A stretch of DNA of 64,000 nucleotides from Andrena cerasifolii (Eukaryota; Arthropoda; Insecta; Hymenoptera; Andrenidae). The notes under the pieces were generated by a model that worked only from the letters and a program-made list of their open reading frames with translations, did no database searches and was not told where the DNA came from. Location of the stretch: positions 124,001 through 188,000 of the forward strand of contig NC_135132.1 in assembly GCF_050908995.1 (NCBI RefSeq), in the 5' to 3' direction. How positions within the stretch are numbered: the stretch's first letter is position 1; each line of letters opens with the position of its first letter. The translations under genes were made by a program, and so were the position numbers. Below are positions 42,406 to 58,227 of this stretch, piece after piece.

Positions 42406-45400
42406 TGCAAAACCGATATTGAATCCGATATTAGAACCGATATTCAAAAACCGATATTGGACAACAAATATTGAAAAACCGATATTGAAAACCAATATTC
42501 AAAAACTTATATCGAAAAACTGATATTGCAAAACCGATATTGAAAACCCGATATTGAAAAACAAATATTGAAAAACTGATATCGAAAAACTGATATTGAA
42601 AAACCGATATTGAAAAACCAATATTGAAAAACTTATATCGAAAAACTGATATTGCAAAACCGATATTGAAAAACCGATATTGAATCCGATATTAGAACCG
42701 ATATTCAAAAACCGATATTGGAGAACAAATATTGAAAAACCGATATTGAAAAAGCGATATTGAAAAACCAATATTGAAAAACTTATATCGAAAAACTGAT
42801 ATTGCAAAACCGATATTGAAAAACTTATATCGAAAAACTGATATTGCAAAACCGATATTGAAAAACCGATATTGAAAAACTTATATCGAAAAACTGATAT
42901 TGCAAAACCGATATTGAAAAACCGATATTGAATCCGATATTTGAACCGATATTCAAAAACCGATATTGGACAACAAATATTGAAAAACCGATATTGAAAA
43001 CCAATATTCAAAAACTTATATAGAAAAACTGATATTGCAAAACCGATATTGAAAAACCGATATTGAAAAACCGATATTGAAACCGATATTAGAACCGATA
43101 TTGAAAAACCGATATTGAAAAACCGATATTGAAAAACAAATATTGAAAAACTGATATCGAAAAACTGATATTGCAAAACCGATATTGAAAAACCGATATT
43201 GAAACCGATATTGAAAAACCGATATTCAAAAACCGATATTCAAAAACTAATATTGCAAAACCGATATTGAAAAACCGATATTGAAAAACCGATATTGAAA
43301 AACCGATATTGAAACCGATATTAGAACCGATATTGAAAAACAAATATTGAAGAACTGATATCGAAAAACTGATATTGAAAAACCGATATTGAAAAAGCGA
43401 TATTGAAAAACCAATATTCAAAAACTTATATCGAAAAACTGATATTGCAAAACCGATATTGCAAAACCGATATTGAAAAACCGATATTGAAACCGATATT
43501 AGAACCGATATTGAAACCGATAATGAAACCGATATTGAGAAACCGATATTGAAACCGATATTGAAAAACCGATATAGAATAACCGATATTGAAGAACCGA
43601 TATTGAAAAACTGATATTGAAAAACTGATATTGCAAAACCGATATTGAAAAACCGATATTGAAAAACCGATATTGAAAAACCGATATTGAAACCGATATT
43701 GCAAAACGGATATTGAAAAACCGATATTGAAAAACCGATATTGCAAAACCGATATTCAAAAACCGATATTGAAACCGATATTAGAACCGATATTCAAAAA
43801 CCGATATTGGAGAACAAATATTGAAAAACCGATATTGAAAACCAATATTCAATAACTTATATCGAAAAACTGATATTGCAAAACTGATATTGAAAAACCG
43901 ATATTGAAAAACCGATATTGAAACCGATATTAGAACCGATATTGAAAAACCGATATTGAAAAACAAATATTGAAAAACTGATATCGAAAAACTGATATTT
44001 GAAAACCGATATTGAAAAACAAATATTAAAAAACTGATATTGAAAAACTGATATTGCAAAACCGATATTGAAAAACCGATATTGCAAAACCGATATTCAA
44101 AAACCGATATTGAAACCGATATTGAAACCGATATTCAAAAACTGATATTGAAAAACCGATATTGAAAAACCGATATTGCAAAACCGATATTGAAACCGAT
44201 ATTGCAAAACGGATATTGAAAAACCGATATTGAAAAACCGATATTGCAAAACCGATATTCAAAAACCGATATTGAAACCGATATTGAAACCGATATTGAA
44301 AAACCGATATTGAATAACCGATATTGAAAAACCGATATTGAAAAACTGATATTGCAAAACCGATATTGAAAAACCGATATTGAAAAACCGATATTGAAAC
44401 CGATATTGAAACCGATATTGAGAAACCGATATTGAAAAACCGATATTGAATAACCGATATTGAAACCGATATTAGAACCGATATTCAAAAACCGATATTG
44501 AAAAACCGATATTGAAAAACAAATATTGAAAAACAGATATCGAAAAACTGATATTGAAACACCAATATTCAAAAACTTATATCGAAAAACTGATATTGCA
44601 AAACCGATATTGAAAAACCGATATTGAAAACCTGATATCGAAAAACTGATATTGCAAAACCGATATTGAAAAACCGATATTCAAAAACCGATATTGAAAC
44701 CGATATTAGAACCGATATTCAAAAACCGATATTGGAGAACAAATATTGAAAAACCGATATTGAAAACCAATATTCAATAACTTATATCGAAAAACTGATA
44801 TTGCAAAACCGATATTGAAAAACCGATATTGAAAAACCGATATTGAAACCGATATTAGAACCGATATTGAAAAACCGATATTGAAAAACAAATATTGAAA
44901 AACTGATATCGAAAAACTGATATTTGAAAACCGATATTGAAAACCAATATTCAAAAACTTATATCGAAAAACTGATATTGCAAAACCGATATTGAAAAAC
45001 CGATATTGAAAAACCGATATTGAAACCGATATTAGAACCGAAATTGAAAAACCGATATTGAAAAACAAATATTGAAAAACTGATATCGAAAAACTGATAT
45101 TGCAAAACCGATATTGAAAAACCGATATTGAAAAACCGATATTGAAAAACCGATATTGAAAAACCGATATTGAAAAACAAATATTGAAAAACTGATATCG
45201 AAAAACTGATATTGAAAAACCGATATTGAAAAACCGATATTGAAACCGATATTGAAAAACCGATATTCAAAAACCGATATTCAAAAACTAATATTGCAAA
45301 ACCGATATTGAAAAACCGATATTGAAACCGATATTAGAACCGATATTGAAAAACCGATATTGAAAAACAAATATTGAAGAACTGATATCGAAAAACTGAT

Positions 45401-47941
45401 ATTGAAAAACCGATATTCAAAAACCGATATTGAAACCGATATTAGAACCGATATTCAAAAACCGATATTGGAGAACAAATATTGAAAAACCGATATTGAA
45501 AACCAATATTCAAAAACTTATATCGAAAAACTGATATTGCAAAACCGATATTGAAAAACCGATATTGAAAAACCGATATTGAAACCGATATTAGAACCGA
45601 TATTGAAAAACCGATATTGAAAAACAAATATTGAAAAACTGATATCGAAAAAGTGATATTGCAAAACCGATGTTGAAAAACCGATATTGAAAAACCGATA
45701 TTGAAAAACCGATATTGAAAAACAAATATTGAAAAACTGATATCGAAAAACTGATATTGAAAAACCGATATTGAAAAACCGATATTGAAACCGATATTGA
45801 AAAACCGATATTCAAAAACCGATATTCAAAAACTAATATTGCAAAACCGATATTGAAAAACCGATATTGAAAAACCGATATTGAAAAACCGATATTGAAA
45901 CCGATATTAGAACCGATATTGAAAAACCGATATTGAAAAACAAATATTGAAGAACTGATATCGAAAAACTGATATTGAAAAAGCGATATTGAAAAAGCGA
46001 TATTGAAAAACCAATATTCAAAAACTTATATCGAAAAACTGATATTGCAAAACCGATATTGAAAAACCGATATTGAAAAACCGATATTGAAACCGATATT
46101 AGAACCGATATTGAAACCGATAATGAAACCGATATTGAGAAACCGATATTGAAACCGATATTGAAAAACCGATATTGAAACCGATATTAGAACCGATATT
46201 GAAAAACCGATATTGAAAAACAAATATTGAAGAACTGATATCGAAAAACTGATATTGAAAAACCGATATTGAAAAAGCGATATTGAAAAACCAATATTCA
46301 AAAACTTATATCGAAAAACTGATATTGCAAAACCGATATTGCAAAACCGATATTGAAAAACCGATATTGAAACCGATATTAGAACCGATATTGAAACCGA
46401 TAATGAAACCGATATTGAGAAACCGATATTGAAACCGATATTGAAAAACCGATATAGAATAACCGATATTGAAGAACCGATATTGAAAAACTGATATTGA
46501 AAAACTGATATTGCAAAACCGATATTGAAAAACCGATATTGAAAAACCGATATTGAAAAACCGATATTGAAAAACAAATATTGAAAAACTGATATCGAAA
46601 AACTGATATTGAAAAACCGATATTGAAAAACCGATATTGAAACCGATATTGAAAAACCGATATTCAAAAACCGATATTCAAAAACTAATATTGCAAAACC
46701 GATATTGAAAAACCGATATTGAAAAACCGATATTGAAACCGATATTAGAACCGATATTGAAAAACCGATATTGAAAAACAAATATTGAAAAACTGATATC
46801 GAAAAACTGATATTGCAAAACCGATGTTGAAAAACCGATATTGAAAAACCGATATTGAAAAACCGATATTGAAAAACAAATATTGAAAAACTGATATCGA
46901 AAAACTGATATTGAAAAACCGATATTGAAAAACCGATATTGAAACCGATATTGAAAAACCGATATTCAAAAACCGATATTCAAAAACTAATATTGCAAAA
47001 CCGATATTGAAAAACCGATATTGAAAAACCGATATTGAAACCGATATTAGAACCGATATTGAAAAACCGATATTGAAAAACAAATATTGAAGAACTGATA
47101 TCGAAAAACTGATATTGAAAAACCGATATTCAAAAACCGATATTGAAACCGATATTAGAACCGATATTCAAAAACCGATATTGAAAAACAAATATTGAAG
47201 AACTGATATCGAAAAACTGATATTGAAAAACCGATATTCAAAAACCGATATTGAAACCGATATTAGAACCGATATTCAAAAACCGATATTGGAGAACAAA
47301 TATTGAAAAACCGATATTGAAAACCAATATTCAATAACTTATATCGAAAAACTGATATTGCAAAACCGATATTGAAAAACCGATATTGAAAAACCGATAT
47401 TGAAACCGATATTAGAACCGATATTGAAAAACCGATATTGAAAAACAAATATTGAAAACCTGATATCGAAAAACTGATATTTGAAAACCGATATTGAAAA
47501 CCAATATTCAAAAACTTATATCGAAAAACTGATATTGCAAAACCGATATTGAAAAACCGATATTGAAAAACCGATATTGAAACCGATATTAGAACCGATA
47601 TTGAAAAACCGATATTGAAAAACAAATATTGAAAAACTGATATCGAAAAAGTGATATTGCAAAACCGAAGTTGAAAAACCGATATTGAAAAACCGATATT
47701 GAAAAACCGATATTGAAAAACCGATATTGAAACCGATATTAGAACCGATATTGAAAAACCGATATTGAAAAACAAATATTGAAAACCTGATATCGAAAAA
47801 CTGATATTTGAAAACCGATATTGAAAACCAATATTCAAAAACTTATATCGAAAAACTGATATTGCAAAACCGATATTGAAAAACCGATATTGAAAAACCG
47901 ATATTGAAACCGATATTAGAACCGATATTGCAAAACCGATA
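42405..47941 (+). repeat. 5.5-kb superunit of domain C, tandem copy 1
   Basis: The sequence from 42,405 recurs at about 47,942. The offset is 5,537 bp to about 43,808, then 4,846 (44,460-46,472), 5,182 (46,488-47,172) and 5,074 (to about 47,690). Relative to copy 2 this unit has about 691 bp extra at 43.8-44.46 kb and lacks about 336 bp near 46.48 kb. Shared markers include GGACAACAAATATT, GAAAACCCG, TATATAGAAAAACTG (43,019 and 48,556), GATATTTGAACC and CCGATGTTG. Confidence 0.8.
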
Positions 47942-50900
47942 TTGAAAAACCGATATTGAATCCGATATTAGAACCGATATTCAAAAACCGATATTGGACA
48001 ACAAATATTGAAAAACCGATATTGAAAACCAATATTCAAAAACTTATATCGAAAAACTGATATTGCAAAACCGATATTGAAAACCCGATATTGAAAAACA
48101 AATATTGAAAAACTGATATCGAAAAACTGATATTGAAAAACCGATATTGAAAAACCAATATTGAAAAACTTATATCGAAAAACTGATATTGCAAAACCGA
48201 TATTGAAAAACCGATATTGAATCCGATATTAGAACCGATATTCAAAAACCGATATTGGAGAACAAATATTGAAAAACCGATATTGAAAAAGCGATATTGA
48301 AAAACCAATATTGAAAAACTTATATCGAAAAACTGATATTGCAAAACCGATATTGAAAAACTTATATCGAAAAACTGATATTGCAAAACCGATATTGAAA
48401 AACCGATATTGAAAAACTTATATCGAAAAACTGATATTGCAAAACCGATATTGAAAAACCGATATTGAATCCGATATTTGAACCGATATTCAAAAACCGA
48501 TATTGGACAACAAATATTGAAAAACCGATATTGAAAACCAATATTCAAAAACTTATATAGAAAAACTGATATTGCAAAACCGATATTGAAAAACCGATAT
48601 TGAAAAACCGATATTGAAACCGATATTAGAACCGATATTGAAAAACTGATATTGAAAAACCGATATTGAAAAACAAATATTGAAAAACTGATATCGAAAA
48701 ACTGATATTGCAAAACCGATATTGAAAAACCGATATTGAAACCGATATTGAAAAACCGATATTCAAAAACCGATATTCAAAAACTAATATTGCAAAACCG
48801 ATATTGAAAAACCGATATTGAAAAACCGATATTGAAAAACCGATATTGAAACCGATATTAGAACCGATATTGAAAAACAAATATTGAAGAACTGATATCG
48901 AAAAACTGATATTGAAAAACCGATATTGAAAAAGCGATATTGAAAAACCAATATTCAAAAACTTATATCGAAAAACTGATATTGCAAAACCGATATTGCA
49001 AAACCGATATTGAAAAACCGATATTGAAACCGATATTAGAACCGATATTGAAACCGATAATGAAACCGATATTGAGAAACCGATATTGAAACCGATATTG
49101 AAAAACCGATATAGAATAACCGATATTGAAGAACCGATATTGAAAAACTGATATTGAAAAACTGATATTGCAAAACCGATATTGAAAAACCGATATTGAA
49201 AAACCGATATTGAAAAACCGATATTGAAACCGATATTGCAAAACGGATATTGAAAAACCGATATTGAAAAACCGATATTGCAAAACCGATATTCAAAAAC
49301 CGATATTGAAACCGATATTAGAACCGATATTCAAAAACCGATATTGAAAAACCGATATTGAAAAACAAATATTGAAAAACAGATATCGAAAAACTGATAT
49401 TGAAACACCAATATTCAAAAACTTATATCGAAAAACTGATATTGCAAAACCGATATTGAAAAACCGATATTGAAAACCTGATATCGAAAAACTGATATTG
49501 CAAAACCGATATTGAAAAACCGATATTCAAAAACCGATATTGAAACCGATATTAGAACCGATATTCAAAAACCGATATTGGAGAACAAATATTGAAAAAC
49601 CGATATTGAAAACCAATATTCAATAACTTATATCGAAAAACTGATATTGCAAAACCGATATTGAAAAACCGATATTGAAAAACCGATATTGAAACCGATA
49701 TTAGAACCGATATTGAAAAACCGATATTGAAAAACAAATATTGAAAAACTGATATCGAAAAACTGATATTTGAAAACCGATATTGAAAACCAATATTCAA
49801 AAACTTATATCGAAAAACTGATATTGCAAAACCGATATTGAAAAACCGATATTGAAAAACCGATATTGAAACCGATATTAGAACCGAAATTGAAAAACCG
49901 ATATTGAAAAACAAATATTGAAAAACTGATATCGAAAAACTGATATTGCAAAACCGATATTGAAAAACCGATATTGAAAAACCGATATTGAAAAACCGAT
50001 ATTGAAAAACCGATATTGAAAAACAAATATTGAAAAACTGATATCGAAAAACTGATATTGAAAAACCGATATTGAAAAACCGATATTGAAACCGATATTG
50101 AAAAACCGATATTCAAAAACCGATATTCAAAAACTAATATTGCAAAACCGATATTGAAAAACCGATATTGAAACCGATATTAGAACCGATATTGAAAAAC
50201 CGATATTGAAAAACAAATATTGAAGAACTGATATCGAAAAACTGATATTGAAAAACCGATATTCAAAAACCGATATTGAAACCGATATTAGAACCGATAT
50301 TCAAAAACCGATATTGGAGAACAAATATTGAAAAACCGATATTGAAAACCAATATTCAAAAACTTATATCGAAAAACTGATATTGCAAAACCGATATTGA
50401 AAAACCGATATTGAAAAACCGATATTGAAACCGATATTAGAACCGATATTGAAAAACCGATATTGAAAAACAAATATTGAAAAACTGATATCGAAAAAGT
50501 GATATTGCAAAACCGATGTTGAAAAACCGATATTGAAAAACCGATATTGAAAAACCGATATTGAAAAACAAATATTGAAAAACTGATATCGAAAAACTGA
50601 TATTGAAAAACCGATATTGAAAAACCGATATTGAAACCGATATTGAAAAACCGATATTCAAAAACCGATATTCAAAAACTAATATTGCAAAACCGATATT
50701 GAAAAACCGATATTGAAAAACCGATATTGAAAAACCGATATTGAAACCGATATTAGAACCGATATTGAAAAACCGATATTGAAAAACAAATATTGAAGAA
50801 CTGATATCGAAAAACTGATATTGAAAAAGCGATATTGAAAAAGCGATATTGAAAAACCAATATTCAAAAACTTATATCGAAAAACTGATATTGCAAAACC

Positions 50901-52770
50901 GATATTGAAAAACCGATATTGAAAAACCGATATTGAAACCGATATTAGAACCGATATTGAAACCGATAATGAAACCGATATTGAGAAACCGATATTGAAA
51001 CCGATATTGAAAAACCGATATTGAAACCGATATTAGAACCGATATTGAAAAACCGATATTGAAAAACAAATATTGAAGAACTGATATCGAAAAACTGATA
51101 TTGAAAAACCGATATTGAAAAAGCGATATTGAAAAACCAATATTCAAAAACTTATATCGAAAAACTGATATTGCAAAACCGATATTGCAAAACCGATATT
51201 GAAAAACCGATATTGAAACCGATATTAGAACCGATATTGAAACCGATAATGAAACCGATATTGAGAAACCGATATTGAAACCGATATTGAAAAACCGATA
51301 TAGAATAACCGATATTGAAACCGATATTGAAACCGATATTCAAAAACTGATATTGAAAAACCGATATTGAAAAACCGATATTGCAAAACCGATATTGAAA
51401 CCGATATTGCAAAACGGATATTGAAAAACCGATATTGAAAAACCGATATTGCAAAACCGATATTCAAAAACCGATATTGAAACCGATATTGAAACCGATA
51501 TTGAAAAACCGATATTGAATAACCGATATTGAAAAACCGATATTGAAAAACTGATATTGCAAAACCGATATTGAAAAACCGATATTGAAAAACCGATATT
51601 GAAACCGATATTGAAACCGATATTGAGAAACCGATATTGAAAAACCGATATAGAATAACCGATATTGAAAAACTGATATTGAAAAACTGATATTGCAAAA
51701 CCGATATTGAAAAACCGATATTGAAAAACCGATATTGAAAAACCGATATTGAAAAACAAATATTGAAAAACTGATATCGAAAAACTGATATTGAAAAACC
51801 GATATTGAAAAACCGATATTGAAACCGATATTGAAAAACCGATATTCAAAAACCGATATTCAAAAACTAATATTGCAAAACCGATATTGAAAAACCGATA
51901 TTGAAAAACCGATATTGAAACCGATATTAGAACCGATATTGAAAAACCGATATTGAAAAACAAATATTGAAAAACTGATATCGAAAAACTGATATTGCAA
52001 AACCGATGTTGAAAAACCGATATTGAAAAACCGATATTGAAAAACCGATATTGAAAAACAAATATTGACAAACTGATATCGAAAAACTGATATTGAAAAA
52101 CCGATATTGAAAAACCGATATTGAAACCGATATTGAAAAACCGATATTCAAAAACCGATATTCAAAAACTAATATTGCAAAACCGATATTGAAAAACCGA
52201 TATTGAAAAACCGATATTGAAACCGATATTAGAACCGATATTGAAAAACCGATATTGAAAAACAAATATTGAAGAACTGATATCGAAAAACTGATATTGA
52301 AAAACCGATATTCAAAAACCGATATTGAAACCGATATTAGAACCGATATTCAAAAACCGATATTGGAGAACAAATATTGAAAAACCGATATTGAAAACCA
52401 ATATTCAATAACTTATATCGAAAAACTGATATTGCAAAACCGATATTGAAAAACCGATATTGAAAAACCGATATTGAAACCGATATTAGAACCGATATTG
52501 AAAAACCGATATTGAAAAACAAATATTGAAAACCTGATATCGAAAAACTGATATTTGAAAACCGATATTGAAAACCAATATTCAAAAACTTATATCGAAA
52601 AACTGATATTGCAAAACCGATATTGAAAAACCGATATTGAAAAACCGATATTGAAACCGATATTAGAACCGATATTGAAAAACCGATATTGAAAAACAAA
52701 TATTGAAAAACTGATATCGAAAAAGTGATATTGCAAAACCGAAGTTGAAAAACCGATATTGAAAAACCGA
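47942..52770 (+). repeat. 4.8-kb superunit of domain C, tandem copy 2
   Basis: Second copy. Sequence identity to copy 1 within the aligned blocks is very high. A visible substitution is CTGATATT at 48,646 against CCGATATT at 43,109. The pattern of few substitutions and large block gains or losses mirrors the 4.7-kb superunits of domain A. Confidence 0.8.
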
Positions 52771-55548
52771 TATTGAAAAACCGATATTGAAAAACAAATA
52801 TTGAAAAACTGATATCGAAAAACTGATATTGAAAAACCGATATTGAAAAACCGATATTGAAACCGATATTGAAAAACCGATATTCAAAAACCGATATTCA
52901 AAAACTAATATTGCAAAACCGATATTGAAAAACCGATATTGAAAAACCGATATTGAAAAACCGATATTGAAACCGATATTAGAACCGATATTGAAAAACC
53001 GATATTGAAAAACAAATATTGAAGAACTGATATCGAAAAACTGATATTGAAAAAGCGATATTGAAAAACCAATATTCAAAAACTTATATCGAAAAACTGA
53101 TATTGCAAAACCGATATTGAAAAACCGATATTGAAAAACCGATATTGAAACCGATATTAGAACCGATATTGAATCCGATAATGAAACCGATATTGAGAAA
53201 CCGATATTGAAACCGATATTGAAAAACCGATATTGAAACCGATATTAGAACCGATATTGAAAAACCGATATTGAAAAACAAATATTGAAGAACTGATATC
53301 GAAAAACTGATATTGAAAAACCGATATTGAAAAAGCGATATTGAAAAACCAATATTCAAAAACTTATATCTAAAAACTGATATTGCAAAACCGATATTGC
53401 AAAACCGATATTGAAAAACCGATATTGAAACCGATATTAGAACCGATATTGAAACCGATATTGAAAAACAAATATTGAAGAACTGATATCGAAAAACTGA
53501 TATTGAAAAAGCGATATTGAAAAAGCGATATTGAAAAACCAATATTCAAAAACTTATATCGAAAAACTGATATTGCAAAACCGATATTGAAAAACCGATA
53601 TTGAAAAACCGATATTGAAACCGATATTAGAACCGATATTGAAACCGATAATGAAACCGATATTGAGAAACCGATATTGAAACCGATATTGAAAAACCGA
53701 TATTGAAACCGATATTAGAACCGATATTGAAAAACTGATATTCAAAAACTAATATTGCAAAACCGATATTGAAAAACCGATATTGAAAAACCGATATTGA
53801 AAAACCGATATTGAAACCGATATTAGAACCGATATTGAAAAACCGATATTGAAAAACAAATATTGAAGAACTGATATCGAAAAACTGATATTGAAAAAGC
53901 GATATTGAAAAAGCGATATTGAAAAACCAATATTCAAAAACTTATATCGAAAAACTGATATTGCAAAACCGATATTGAAAAACCGATATTGAAAAACCGA
54001 TATTGAAACCGATATTAGAACCGATATTGAAACCGATAATGAAACCGATATTGAGAAACCGATATTGAAACCGATATTGAAAAACCGATATTGAAACCGA
54101 TATTAGAACCGATATTGAAAAACCGATATTGAAAAACAAATATTGAAGAACTGATATCGAAAAACTGATATTGAAAAACCGATATTGAAAAAGCGATATT
54201 GAAAAACCAATATTCAAAAACTTATATCGAAAAACTGATATTGCAAAACCGATATTGCAAAACCGATATTGAAAAACCGATATTGAAACCGATATTAGAA
54301 CCGATATTGAAACCGATATTGAAACCGATATTGAGAAACCGATATTGAAACCGATATTGAAAAACCGATATAGAATAACCGATATTGAAGAACCGATATT
54401 GAAAAACTGATATTGAAAAACTGATATTGCAAAACCGATATTGAAAAACCGATATTGAAAAACCGATATTGAAAAACCGATATTGAAACCGATATTGCAA
54501 AACGGATATTGAAAAACCGATATTGAAAAACTGATATCGAAAAACTGATATTTGAAAACCGATATTGAAAAACAAATATTAAAAAACTGATATTGAAAAA
54601 CTGATATTGCAAAACCGATATTGAAAAACCGATATTGCAAAACCGATATTCAAAAACCAATATTGAAACCGATATTGAAACCGATATTGAAAAACTGATA
54701 TTGAAAAACCGATATTGAAAAACCGATATTGCAAAACCGATATTGAAACCGATATTGCAAAACGGATATTGAAAAACCGATATTGAAAAACCGATATTGC
54801 AAAACCGATATTCAAAAACCGATATTGAAACCGATATTGAAACCGATATTGAAAAACCGATATTGAATAACCGATATTGAAAAACCGATATTGAAAAACT
54901 GATATTGAAAAACTGATATTGCAAAACCGATATTGAAAAACCGATATTGAAAAACCGATATTGAAACCGATATTGAAACCGATATTGAGAAACCGATATT
55001 GAAAAACCGATATTGAATAACCGATATTGAAACCGATATTAGAACCGATATTCAAAAACCGATATTGAAAAACCGATATTGAAAAACAAATATTAAAAAA
55101 CAGATATCGAAAAACTGATATTGAAACACCAATATTCAAAAACTTATATCGAAAAACTGATATTGCAAAACCGATATTGAAAAACCGATATTGAAAACCT
55201 GATATCGAAAAACTGATATTGCAAAACCGATATTGAAAAACCGATATTCAAAAACCGATATTGAAACCGATATTAGAACCGATATTCAAAAACCGATATT
55301 GGAGAACAAATATTGAAAAACCGATATTGAAAACCAATATTCAATATCTTATATCGAAAAACTGATATTGCAAAACCGATATTGAAAAACCGATATTGAA
55401 AAACCGATATTGAAACCGATATTAGAACCGATATTGAAAAACCGATATTGAAAAACAAATATTGAAAAACTGATATCGAAAAACTGATATTTGAAAACCG
55501 ATATTGAAAACCAATATTCAAAAACTTATATCGAAAAACTGATATTGC
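52770..55548 (+). repeat. Domain C mosaic segment
   Basis: The segment is built from pieces seen elsewhere in domain C. About 53,749-54,060 matches 50,679-50,990 (offset 3,070), and about 55,030-55,635 matches 44,463-45,068 (offset 10,567). Between them lie runs of GAAACCGATATT, GCAAAACGGATATT and GATAAT units. I see no single superunit boundary here and nothing that is not satellite. Confidence 0.6.
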
Positions 55549-56151
55549 AAAACCGATATTGAAAAACCGATATTGAAAAACCGATATTGAAACCGATATT
55601 AGAACCGATATTGAAAAACCGATATTGAAAAACAAATATTGAAAAACTGATATCGAAAAACTGATATTGCAAAACCGATATTGAAAAACCGATATTGAAA
55701 AACCGATATTGAAAAACCGATATTGAAAAACAAATATTGAAAAACTGATATCGAAAAACTGATATTGAAAAACCGATATTGAAAAACCGATATTGAAACC
55801 GATATTGAAAAACCGATATTCACAAACCGATATTCAAAAACTAATATTGCAAAACCGATATTGAAAAACCGATATTGAAAAACCGATATTGAAACCGATA
55901 TTAGAACCGATATTGAAAAACCGATATTGAAAAACAAATATTGAAAAACTGATATCGAAAAACTGATATTGCAAAACCGATGTTGAAAAACCGATATTGA
56001 AAAACCGATATTGAAAAACCGATATTGAAAAACAAATATTGAAAAACTGATATCGAAAAACTGATATTGAAAAACCGATATTGAAAAACCGATATTGAAA
56101 CCGATATTGAAAAACCGATATTCAAAAACCGATATTCAAAAACTAATATTG
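55548..56151 (+). repeat. 302-bp tandem duplication
   Basis: A segment starting near 55,548 recurs 302 bp later and its similarity extends to about 56,249. The second copy has CCGATGTTG (near 55,979) where the first has CCGATATTG, and the first has CACAAACC (near 55,822) where the second has CAAAAACC. Confidence 0.75.
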
Positions 56152-57625
56152 CAAAACCGATATTGAAAAACCGATATTGAAAAACCGATATTGAAACCGA
56201 TATTAGAACCGATATTGAAAAACCGATATTGAAAAACAAATATTGAAGAACTGATATCGAAAAACTGATATTGAAAAACCGATATTCAAAAACCGATATT
56301 GAAACCGATATTAGAACCGATATTCAAAAACCGATATTGGAGAACAAATATTGAAAAACCGATATTGAAAACCAATATTCAATAACTTATATCGAAAAAC
56401 TGATATTGCAAAACCGATATTGAAAAACCGATATTGAAAAACCGATATTGAAACCGATATTAGAACCGATATTGAAAAACCGATATTGAAAAACAAATAT
56501 TGAAAAACTGATATCGAAAAACTGATATTTGAAAACCGATATTGAAAACCAATATTCAAAAACTTATATCGAAAAACTGATATTGCAAAACCGATATTGA
56601 AAAACCGATATTGAAAAACCGATATTGAAACCGATATTAGAACCGATATTGAAAAACCGATAATGAAAAACAAATATTGAAAAACTGATATCGAAAAACT
56701 GATATTGCAAAACCGATATTGAAAAACCGATATTGAAAAACCGATATTGAAACCGGTATTAGAACCGATATTGAAACCGATAATGAAACCGATATTGAGA
56801 AACCGATATTGAAACCGATATTGAAAAACCGATATAGAATAACCGATATTGAAGAACCGATATTGAAAAACTGATATTGAAAAACTGATATTGCAAAACC
56901 GATATTGAAAAACCGATATTGAAAAACGGATATTGAAAAACCGATATTGAAACCGATATTGCAAAACGGATATTGAAAAACCGATATTGAAAAACCGATA
57001 TTGCAAAACCGATATTCAAAAACCGATATTGAAACCGATATTAGAACCGATATTCAAAAACCGATATTGGAGAACAAATATTGAAAAACCGATATTGAAA
57101 ACCAATATTCAATAACTTATATCGAAAAACTGATATTGCAAAACCGATATTGAAAAACCGATATTGAAAAACCGATATTGAAACCGATATTAGAACCGAT
57201 ATTGATAAACCGATATTGAAAAACAAATATTGAAAAACTGATATCGAAAAACTGATATTTGAAAACCGATATTGAAAAACAAATATTAAAAAACTGATAT
57301 TGAAAAACTGATATTGCAAAACCGATATTGAAAAAACGATATTGCAAAACCGATATTCAAAAACCGATATTGAAACCGATATTGAAACCGATATTGAAAA
57401 ACTGATATTGAAAAACCGATATTGAAAAACCGATATTGCAAAACCGATATTGAAACCGATATTGCAAAACGGATATTGCAAAACCGATATTCAAAAACCG
57501 ATATTGAAACCGATATTGAAAAACCGATATTGAAACCGATATTAGAACCGATATTGAAAAACCGATATTGAAAAACCGATACTGAAAAACAAATATTGAA
57601 AAACTGATATCGAAAAACTGATATT
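55851..57625 (+). repeat. 1.77-kb block, copy of 58,228-60,002
   Basis: Offset 2,377. Shared rare states are CCGGTATT (56,754 and 59,131), AAAACGGATATT after GAA (56,924 and 59,301) and AAAAACGATATT (57,332 and 59,709). Differences include TTGATAAACC at 57,205 against GAAAAACC in the partner, and CTGATATT against GTGATATT near 57,403 and 59,780. Confidence 0.85.
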
Positions 57626-58227
57626 GCAAAACCGATATTGAAAAACCGATATTGAAAAACCGATATTGAAAAACCGATATTGAAAAACAAATATTGAAAA
57701 ACTGATATCGAAAAACTGATATTGAAAAACCGATATTGAAAAACCGATATTGAAACCGATATTCAAAAACCGATATTCAAAAACTAATATTGCAAAACCG
57801 ATATTGAAAAACCGATATTGAAAAACCGATATTGAAACCGATATTAGAACCGATATTGAAAAACCGATATTGAAAAACAAATATTGAAGAACTGATATCG
57901 AAAAACTGATATTGAAAAACCGATATTCAAAAACCGATATTGAAACCGATATTAGAACCGATATTCAAAAACCGATATTGGAGAACAAATATTGAAAAAC
58001 CGATATTGAAAACCAATATTCAATAACTTATATCGAAAAGCTGATATTGCAAAACCGATATTGAAAAACCGATATTGAAAAACCGATATTGAAACCGATA
58101 TTAGAACCGATATTGAAAAACCGATATTGAAAAACAAATATTGAAAAACTGATATCGAAAAACTGATATTTGAAAACCGATATTGAAAACCAATATTCAA
58201 AAACTTATATCGAAAAACTGATATTGC

